Of a stretch of 8,857 nucleotides of DNA, positions 1-5,301 are shown piece by piece. Under the pieces are notes generated by a model. The model did not search any database, was not told where the DNA came from, and was given only the letters and a program-made list of their open reading frames with translations. This DNA is from Nitrososphaerota archaeon. Lineage in GTDB: Archaea; Thermoproteota; Nitrososphaeria; Nitrososphaerales; JACPRH01. Within the stretch, counting starts at the first letter, position 1; every line of letters begins with the position of its first letter. The stretch spans positions 1-8,857 of the forward strand of contig JARPAQ010000144.1 in NCBI GenBank assembly GCA_029460375.1, read 5' to 3'. The position numbers and the translations under genes were made by a program.

Positions 1-2622
1 ACCGGATCAGGCAAGACAGAAGCCGCAATCATCCCCATATTCACATTACTCGCCGGAAGCAGCCCGCAGAAGAAGGGTTTGAGAGCACTATACATAACGC
101 CGCTTCGAGCCCTGAATAGAGACATATTCAGAAGACTAGTCAGGTATGCAGAAGATATGGGGCTAACGATAGATATCAGACACGGAGACACTTCTCAATA
201 TGCTAGGCAAAAGATGGTTGAGAAGCCACCCGATGTGCTAATAACGACCCCTGAAACCCTTGCAATAATCCTGACGAGCAGAAGGATGAGGGAAAACCTC
301 CGGACGCTCGAATGGATAGTCATAGATGAGCTTCATGAACTTATAGGGAATGAAAGGGGTGCACACTTATCTGTAAGCCTAGAACGGGCGGAACTACTCG
401 CAGAGAGAAAAATAGTGAGAGTAGGCCTTTCAGCCACAATAGGAGACCTTGAAGAAGCTGGAAAATTTCTTTCAGGAAAAGATAGAAAGGCAGCGGTGCT
501 GGTAGACCAATCTATAAGAAGATATGACATAGAACTGCGTTACATAGACGGGCCGCTTCTGAATCTGGCTAACTACGTCTTAAAATACATCAGAGAAAAG
601 GTGGGAAAAGACAAGAGCACAATCCTATTTACAAACACAAGAGACGAAGCGGAGTACCTCGGTGCACTCCTGAAAGCGAAGTCACCCGATATACCGGTAG
701 AGGTCCACCATGGCTCTCTATCAAGAGAGATACGTGAAGACACAGAGAGCAAACTTAGAAACGGCGCTGCCGGAATGGTGGTCTCCACATCATCTTTGGA
801 ACTCGGGCTGGATATTGGTCAAGTAGATCTTGTTGTGCAGTCCGGCTCAAGCAGGCAAGCGGTCAAGCTGATTCAGAGGATTGGGAGAAGCAGGCACAGG
901 GTCGGAGAGTCTGCTTTGGGTCTTGTTGTAACGAATAGGTTAGATGATGAGTTAGAGGCGTTAGCTCTCATAAACCGTATTCATGTCGGGTCGTTCGAGA
1001 AGAGTGACATTCAAGAAGGGGCGCTGGATGTCTTGGCTCACCATTTAGTTGGAATAGTTATGGAGAATGGTCGCTTAAAAATAGGTGATGCCGTATCCAT
1101 ACTTACGGGTGCATACCCGTTCAGAGATATAGGGCCTGATGAGGTGGATCTCTGCTTCGAGATTCTGGATAGGCAGAGTATACTGAGGTATGATGGTGAA
1201 GAAGCTAGGATGAGAGGTGCAGGGACATACAAATACTATTACGGTAACATTTCAACTATACCTGATATACAGCAGCTAACCGTGGTAGATAGAGTATCTA
1301 ACAAGAAGGTCGGCAGACTAGATCAGATGTTTATAGGCGAATACGGTGAACCGGGCAAGCCTTTCGTCCTTAAAGGAAGCTCTTGGAGGATAATATCGAT
1401 AGATGATGATAAAGGTGAAGTCAACGTTGAACCAATATTCGAAGATATATCAACCATCCCCTACTGGGTCGGAGAACTCATACCTATAGACCTAGAAACC
1501 GCGAGAGAAGTCGGCAGAATAAGGAGAAAGATAGCAGCAGGAAACCATGTGGATGTAAGTGAAGAGCAGACGAAGCGAATCCTGAAGAGCAGAGATATAC
1601 TTGGACACGTCCCAGACGAAAAATCGATAACCGTAGAGAGGAAGATAGGCTCCAGCATCCTAGTCATCCACACCTGCCTAGGTTCAAAGGTTAACCAGAC
1701 CCTAGCCACGATGCTCTCCACCATAATATCATCAAAGACAGGATACTTTGTAGAAGCAAATTCAGACCCCTACAGAATCCTACTATCATCACAGGGAGAA
1801 CTTCACATAAAATACGTGGCAGACTTCTTCAGACAAGAATTCGACGTAAAAGATATACTCTCCGTCGCAGTAGTCGGCACTCACCCACTGAACTGGAAGA
1901 CATGGTATGTTGCGAAGAAGTTCGGAGTTGTAGGAAAAGAAGCCCAGTACGACAAACGAGCATCACGCCTCATACAAGACCGATACCGTAACACCGCCCT
2001 ATACCAAGAAGTTCTAAGAGAACTGTTCTGTGAGAAGTACGATATAGAGAAGACAAAAGAGATACAGGCAGCAGTAAAAAACAATAAAATAAGAATATAT
2101 GAAAAAGAAGTCAAGAAGTTCTCGCCTCTAGCTCAACCGATACTGCAACACGCATCAAGCTTCGCAGCACTCCCACTAAGCATAGAGAAGACAGTTTTAG
2201 ATCTGGTGAAGGAGAGACTGGAGAATAGAAAGCATAGACTGGTATGTATGAGTTGCGGAAGATGGGAATCAGTAACCAAAACAAAAGACGTAAAAGAGAA
2301 AATAACCTGCCCAGTCTGCAGATCACACCTCATGGCGGAGACATATCATAATGATAATGAGCTGATCTATATAATAAAAAGAAAGAAGAAGGGTGCAAAG
2401 ATATCTAGTGAAGAAGAAAAGAAGTTCAAACGTGCATGGAAGACATCATCACTCATACAAACCTTCGGCCGCAGAGCCGTCATAACTCTCTCCGGATTCG
2501 GCGTAGGTGCAGATACAGCAGCTAGAATACTTAAAAGATACTCTGACGAAGACGAGTTCTACAAAGATATCTACAGAGCAGAAAAGACATACGTCTCCAC
2601 CCGCAGCTTCTGGGACGACTAA
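1..2622 (+). CDS. lhr: Lhr-type superfamily 2 ATP-dependent helicase (5' end outside window)
   Basis: An ATP-dependent DNA/RNA helicase of the Lhr family, cytoplasmic, with a likely role in DNA repair or RNA metabolism (family knowledge). The frame is open from base 1, so the true start lies upstream; 873 residues are visible. In that numbering: Walker A TGSGKT (1-6), motif Ia around ITPLRALN, TTPETL (82-87), motif II DELH (109-112), SAT (144-146), motif IV TILFTNT (207-213), HHGSLS (236-241), motif V STSSLELGLDIG (262-273) and motif VI QRIGRSRHR (292-300). The long region after the two RecA domains matches the winged-helix/beta-barrel Lhr core in length. A four-cysteine zinc-binding motif follows (C749, C752, C770, C773), then a hairpin-helix-like GFGVGADTAARIL (832-844) and an end in RSFWDD. 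The visible length nearly equals a whole archaeal Lhr (about 850-950), so only the N-terminal Q-motif region should be missing. The gene converges on the RPA-like gene and its TAA overlaps that gene's stop. Which archaeal Lhr subgroup it belongs to is undetermined. Confidence 0.95.
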   Translation, partial: TGSGKTEAAIIPIFTLLAGSSPQKKGLRALYITPLRALNRDIFRRLVRYAEDMGLTIDIRHGDTSQYARQKMVEKPPDVLITTPETLAIILTSRRMRENLRTLEWIVIDELHELIGNERGAHLSVSLERAELLAERKIVRVGLSATIGDLEEAGKFLSGKDRKAAVLVDQSIRRYDIELRYIDGPLLNLANYVLKYIREKVGKDKSTILFTNTRDEAEYLGALLKAKSPDIPVEVHHGSLSREIREDTESKLRNGAAGMVVSTSSLELGLDIGQVDLVVQSGSSRQAVKLIQRIGRSRHRVGESALGLVVTNRLDDELEALALINRIHVGSFEKSDIQEGALDVLAHHLVGIVMENGRLKIGDAVSILTGAYPFRDIGPDEVDLCFEILDRQSILRYDGEEARMRGAGTYKYYYGNISTIPDIQQLTVVDRVSNKKVGRLDQMFIGEYGEPGKPFVLKGSSWRIISIDDDKGEVNVEPIFEDISTIPYWVGELIPIDLETAREVGRIRRKIAAGNHVDVSEEQTKRILKSRDILGHVPDEKSITVERKIGSSILVIHTCLGSKVNQTLATMLSTIISSKTGYFVEANSDPYRILLSSQGELHIKYVADFFRQEFDVKDILSVAVVGTHPLNWKTWYVAKKFGVVGKEAQYDKRASRLIQDRYRNTALYQEVLRELFCEKYDIEKTKEIQAAVKNNKIRIYEKEVKKFSPLAQPILQHASSFAALPLSIEKTVLDLVKERLENRKHRLVCMSCGRWESVTKTKDVKEKITCPVCRSHLMAETYHNDNELIYIIKRKKKGAKISSEEEKKFKRAWKTSSLIQTFGRRAVITLSGFGVGADTAARILKRYSDEDEFYKDIYRAEKTYVSTRSFWDD

Positions 2623-4070
2623 GACACCTTTTCAACCTGAGAATAAGACTTCACCTGCAGCTCAGCCACCCCGCCTAAGCCTCTAGACGGAACAACAGCA
2701 ACCAGCCTAAGACGCTGACCAGGAGTAATATCTGCAAGAATATCAGAGAGATCCCGCCAAGCGACTACCTTAATCTCTCTGGTCTCGTCCCCTACAATCA
2801 CCTCAGTCTTCGTAACAGTTTCACCGCTCTTTGTAACAATGTCTTGACTGGTGGTTCTTGATAATGCTATAACCTCCAGCATAATAGGAGACTGTGAATC
2901 GTTCACATCTTTGATCTTGCAGGAGGTACTCTGAAGCTTGGGGAAGGAGTCATCATCTTCTTCAAGGAGTTTTATCGAAGATGTGCTGTTACTAAGTAGG
3001 GTTAGAGAAGATATCTCTCTGAATTCACAGTCTACCAGTACGTCTGTCTTGAGATTTGGAATAATGTCAGTAGCCTCATCCTTCAGAACTAGCGTGTAGA
3101 AACTTTTCGATTCATCGGCTACAAGAAGTGAAGCTGAGGAGCCACCGTCCTCCTTTACACGGATCTTCCCTATCGAGAATACTCTAAATCTCCCTGAACC
3201 AGATTCACCGAAGGACTTCTGAACAGAAATTATCTCCAAAGAGGTTCCTTCATTTCCATGCATCTCTATTGATCCGTCTTGAGTGAAACGGCTCTTAAGA
3301 CCCACCAGTCGTACAACCGAATTCTGGGGTATATCCATCGTCGAGATCACATCGTTATTCCATATCGCTACTCTCGCACCACGCCCACCTGTCGGGCTGT
3401 TCAGATATAGATTCAGAACTTTACCTGGATTCCCATCTCTCCCCGTATATTCAGAGATTCTAGTAGGAGATTTTACCACGCCAGTTAATGCAAGATTGGG
3501 TTCAGGTGTGTTTATCGACGAGATGTCTTGAGTTATATCCTCTAAGGTGGGGAGTTTATCTTTCACATCCTTGTCATCTACCTTTTCAAGGTCTCCCCTG
3601 TTACCGATGTGAATATTAGGGCGACCGTCAAGTCCAGATTTTACGTAACCCTTCTGGATTCTCATTAAACTATTTGGGTCGAGGTTCAGCTCTTCTATTC
3701 GGCTTGTCTTATCATCCCAAAGGGTCGTCGTAACAAATATGTCCTTATCAAATATGGTTAAACGCCGATACCGACCTTCAGTCCCATCCTTTCTTCTGTA
3801 ACTTTTAGCCGGGTGTATCGTGAAGATACGGCCCACTAATGTAACTTCGTTTGCACCTATGTATATATCCTTCAAAGGCAGCTCCGACGTAGTGACCACC
3901 TCGAGAGATATGTTCAAGTCCGAAGCTACTAGAAAGGTTGCTCCCGAGTCTGTCAGATAGCCTGCTCCGACCTTGTCTTTCTTCTCTTTTATGAGCTGGT
4001 GGATCTTCTCCTCGTCAAAATCCGGCTTCTGTTTAAGTATCTCCTCGATCAATTTATCAAGTTCAGGCAT
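2619..4070 (-). CDS. rpa: Replication protein A-like ssDNA-binding protein, multi-OB-fold
   Basis: A single-stranded DNA-binding protein of the archaeal RPA type (replication, recombination, repair; family knowledge). It has 483 residues. The N-terminal about 55 residues form a helical segment with YLTDSGATFLVASDL, typical of archaeal replication factor A. Four OB-fold-like beta-rich units follow, at about 70-160 (VTLVGRIFTI with a basic SYRRKDG loop), 190-283 (LALTGVVKSPTRISEYTGRD), 295-370 and 395-480 (IMLEVIALSR through REIKVVAWRD). The third unit is the least clear. Only two cysteines (348 and 384) are present, so the C-terminal zinc finger of many euryarchaeal RPAs is missing. An acidic linker EEDDDSF (about 370-376) separates the last two folds. 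The ATG at 4070 is supported by good N-terminal family resemblance. A TTAATAG box about 50 bases upstream would give a short leader containing GGAAGAG. The gene converges on lhr with a 4-base overlap and is divergent from the 62-residue gene. Confidence 0.88.
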   Translation of the reverse strand: MPELDKLIEEILKQKPDFDEEKIHQLIKEKKDKVGAGYLTDSGATFLVASDLNISLEVVTTSELPLKDIYIGANEVTLVGRIFTIHPAKSYRRKDGTEGRYRRLTIFDKDIFVTTTLWDDKTSRIEELNLDPNSLMRIQKGYVKSGLDGRPNIHIGNRGDLEKVDDKDVKDKLPTLEDITQDISSINTPEPNLALTGVVKSPTRISEYTGRDGNPGKVLNLYLNSPTGGRGARVAIWNNDVISTMDIPQNSVVRLVGLKSRFTQDGSIEMHGNEGTSLEIISVQKSFGESGSGRFRVFSIGKIRVKEDGGSSASLLVADESKSFYTLVLKDEATDIIPNLKTDVLVDCEFREISSLTLLSNSTSSIKLLEEDDDSFPKLQSTSCKIKDVNDSQSPIMLEVIALSRTTSQDIVTKSGETVTKTEVIVGDETREIKVVAWRDLSDILADITPGQRLRLVAVVPSRGLGGVAELQVKSYSQVEKVS

Positions 4071-4117
4071 ACTTTAACGCTCTTCCAACTGACGACTAAC
4101 AACCTAGATACATGTCA

Positions 4118-4132
4118 CTATTAACTGTTAAT
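4118..4132 (-). promoter_or_regulatory. Palindromic AT-rich promoter element upstream of the RPA-like gene
   Basis: The perfect palindrome ATTAAC-T-GTTAAT occupies 4120-4132. On the minus strand it runs into TTAATAG (4118-4124), a plausible TATA box placing transcription start near 4094 and a leader of about 24 bases before the RPA start at 4070. The palindrome could be an operator overlapping the TATA box, or chance symmetry in AT-rich DNA. The rest of the 144-base gap (4071-4214) holds an AACCTAG motif (4101-4107) and the TATA box of the 62-residue gene; no RNA gene is seen. Confidence 0.4.
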
Positions 4133-4182
4133 GAATAGTTTAATACAGACCAGATGCTCTACTCAAATTACAGTGGTCTGTT

Positions 4183-4192
4183 GGATAAAAAG
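4183..4192 (+). promoter_or_regulatory. TATA box for a leaderless transcript of the 62-residue gene
   Basis: GGATAAAAAG is centred about 28 bases before the ATG at 4215, the distance expected when transcription starts at or next to the start codon in archaea. No Shine-Dalgarno-like sequence precedes this ATG, which fits a leaderless mRNA. This spacing is the main reason for choosing 4215 rather than the in-frame ATG at 4131. Confidence 0.5.
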
Positions 4193-4214
4193 AGCTAAAC
4201 GACTCGGAATAAAC

Positions 4215-4403
4215 ATGCCTCTAGACGATAAATTCGAAAAGGATCTTATGAATGAGCTAGAGGTAAAGAATCATGAAGATCTTGAGAGGAACCTCAAGTT
4301 TCTACATGATGAGACATTCGAAGCCCTAGTTGAAAGCATACTTAGACGCAGAAAGAAGGGGTATACTGAGCGTAAAAGAGTTGTAGAGGATATATACAGG
4401 TAA
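4215..4403 (+). CDS. Small charged helical protein, function unknown (62 aa)
   Basis: I do not recognise the family. The 62 residues begin MPLDDKFEKDLMNELEV, are very rich in Glu, Lys, Arg and Asp, and look entirely helical: an acidic half (DDKFEKD, NHEDLERNL) and a strongly basic patch RRRKKGYTERKR near the C-terminus. There are no cysteines, no signal peptide and no membrane segment, so a cytosolic soluble protein is likely; the basic patch would suit nucleic-acid or protein binding (inference). The frame is open further upstream, to an ATG at 4131, but those 28 extra residues look like translated promoter DNA and the TATA box at 4183-4192 fits the 4215 start. The gene is divergent from the RPA-like gene and convergent with Alba, with only 11 bases between the stop codons. 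It is probably real, given promoter spacing and composition. Confidence 0.6.
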   Translation: MPLDDKFEKDLMNELEVKNHEDLERNLKFLHDETFEALVESILRRRKKGYTERKRVVEDIYR

Positions 4404-4414
4404 GTTCCAGAGTT

Positions 4415-4702
4415 CTACTTCACGAAATCTCTGTTCAGCGTTATCTCCAGCACAGGTAGGTTCAAAGGTTTACCTTGACGGGTCGTAACGGTTTCACCAT
4501 CAATTACTAACTTTGATATACCGACATCACCAATGAACTTGCTCTTTAAGAGCTGGAAGACTTCGATAGCTATATTGATAGCTTCACCTCTTGCTCTTAA
4601 CACTAGACATCTTTCACCTTGATTAAATATCGTTATACAAGCCGTTACATAATTGAGTAGAGGCTTCGATTTGCCAACGATGACCATCTTCAGTTGTTTC
4701 AT
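4415..4702 (-). CDS. albA: Alba-family DNA/RNA-binding chromatin protein
   Basis: A small basic dimeric protein that coats DNA and binds RNA in archaeal chromatin (family knowledge). From the ATG at 4702 it has 95 residues, the usual Alba length. Alba hallmarks are the first strand and lysine loop VIVGKSKPLLNYV (residues 7-19), then a FNQGE turn, LRARGEAINIAIEVFQLLKSKF (strand and helix 2) and the C-terminal hairpin ending VLEITLNRD. The ATG at 4702 is preferred because GGTGAT, a good match to the archaeal anti-Shine-Dalgarno, lies 4 bases before it. A GTG at 4711 in the same frame sits inside that site and would add only three residues. Two oddities: the lysine loop reads GKSKP, one residue longer than the common GKKP, and the usual GRAISKA segment reads GEAINIA, with basic residues lost. 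The gene is divergent from the metalloprotease-like gene. Confidence 0.9.
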   Translation of the reverse strand: MKQLKMVIVGKSKPLLNYVTACITIFNQGERCLVLRARGEAINIAIEVFQLLKSKFIGDVGISKLVIDGETVTTRQGKPLNLPVLEITLNRDFVK

Positions 4703-4766
4703 ATCTATCACCGATTCCGTTTGGATTCACTGACAGTCGCGTGTGCTAGGCTTAGCGGATATGCTT

Positions 4767-4788
4767 CTATATTTACTTTTAAATATAG
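4767..4788. promoter_or_regulatory. Symmetric divergent promoter: perfect inverted repeat carrying both TATA boxes
   Basis: CTATATTT (4767-4774) and AAATATAG (4781-4788) are exact reverse complements separated by six bases. The plus-strand TTTTAAATAT is about 30 bases before the ATG at 4813 and would start a nearly leaderless mRNA. On the minus strand TATTTAAAAG would start the Alba mRNA near 4750, with a leader of roughly 45 bases that ends in the GGTGAT ribosome-binding site. The two promoters therefore share one short palindrome, so only one could be occupied by TBP at a time (inference). Confidence 0.5.
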
Positions 4789-4812
4789 CGGTTTGCTCTT
4801 TTTATACTGAAC

Positions 4813-5301
4813 ATGAGTGGAATAGTTAAAAGGCTCTCTCAGGACATGAGTTTCGACGAAATATTTAATCTTGTAAAGAAGTCTGTAGAGAGAGTGCTTA
4901 AGCAGCACCGGGCAGGATTGACGCTAGTCCTGACGGAACTTCCTAATGCGGTGGGTGCTTATCACGCTGTAGGTTCAAATTTTATCGTTATGAATAGAAC
5001 TATTTTAAATGCTGTAGCTACGCTAGGTAAGAGTAAGGAAGAGTTGAATTCATTCATATTCTCCATACTTACTCACGAGTATCTTCATGCATTAGGATAT
5101 TATGATGAAGGAGAAGTTAGAAGATTAGTTTACCGTGTCACCGAGGAGATTCTGGGTAGGGAGCATATTGCAAGTCGTATGTCAAGTATAGGTATTATGG
5201 AGATTTATCCTGAACTTAGGCAACTAGGAGAAGGAAGAGTAGGTAGGGAACCTGAAATCATAAAGGACTTTGATACTTCAAGTATGCCGTACATAGGTTA
5301 A
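4813..5301 (+). CDS. Putative zinc metalloprotease-like protein with HEXXHXXGXXD motif (162 aa)
   Basis: I do not recognise a named family. The clear signature is HEYLHALGYYDE: H88, E89, H92, G95 and D98 form HEXXHXXGXXD, the extended zinc-binding motif of metzincin-type proteases in which the third ligand is Asp. The motif follows a hydrophobic helix (SFIFSILT), as in zincins, and before it lies a beta-like region LTLVLTELPNAVGAYHAVGSNFIVMN (about 37-61). Methionines at 123 and 129 could supply a Met-turn, but this cannot be judged by eye. There is no signal peptide or membrane segment, so it is probably cytosolic, and at 162 residues it is a minimal domain. It lacks the cysteine motif expected of archaemetzincin. 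The start is set by the promoter at 4777-4786. Its TAA interlocks with the stop of the DUF2070 gene. Proteolytic activity is inference from the motif alone. Confidence 0.72.
   Translation: MSGIVKRLSQDMSFDEIFNLVKKSVERVLKQHRAGLTLVLTELPNAVGAYHAVGSNFIVMNRTILNAVATLGKSKEELNSFIFSILTHEYLHALGYYDEGEVRRLVYRVTEEILGREHIASRMSSIGIMEIYPELRQLGEGRVGREPEIIKDFDTSSMPYIG

Noticed and set aside
79..81. TTG at 79 as the start of the Lhr helicase.
   Set aside because: The frame stays open to base 1 and the upstream codons encode the Walker A motif TGSGKT, which the enzyme needs; the gene is cut by the window edge.
3283..3531. Plus-strand 82-codon open frame within the RPA-like gene.
   Set aside because: It lies antisense to clear OB-fold coding sequence, has no promoter or family resemblance, and is a shadow frame.
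4131..4214. N-terminal extension of the 62-residue protein from the ATG at 4131.
   Set aside because: The added residues look like translated promoter sequence, would span the TATA box at 4183-4192, and no promoter or ribosome-binding site is suitably placed for 4131.
4071..4214. Possible RNA gene in the divergent gap.
   Set aside because: No cloverleaf, conserved tRNA loop sequence or long stem is visible; the region is accounted for by promoter elements.
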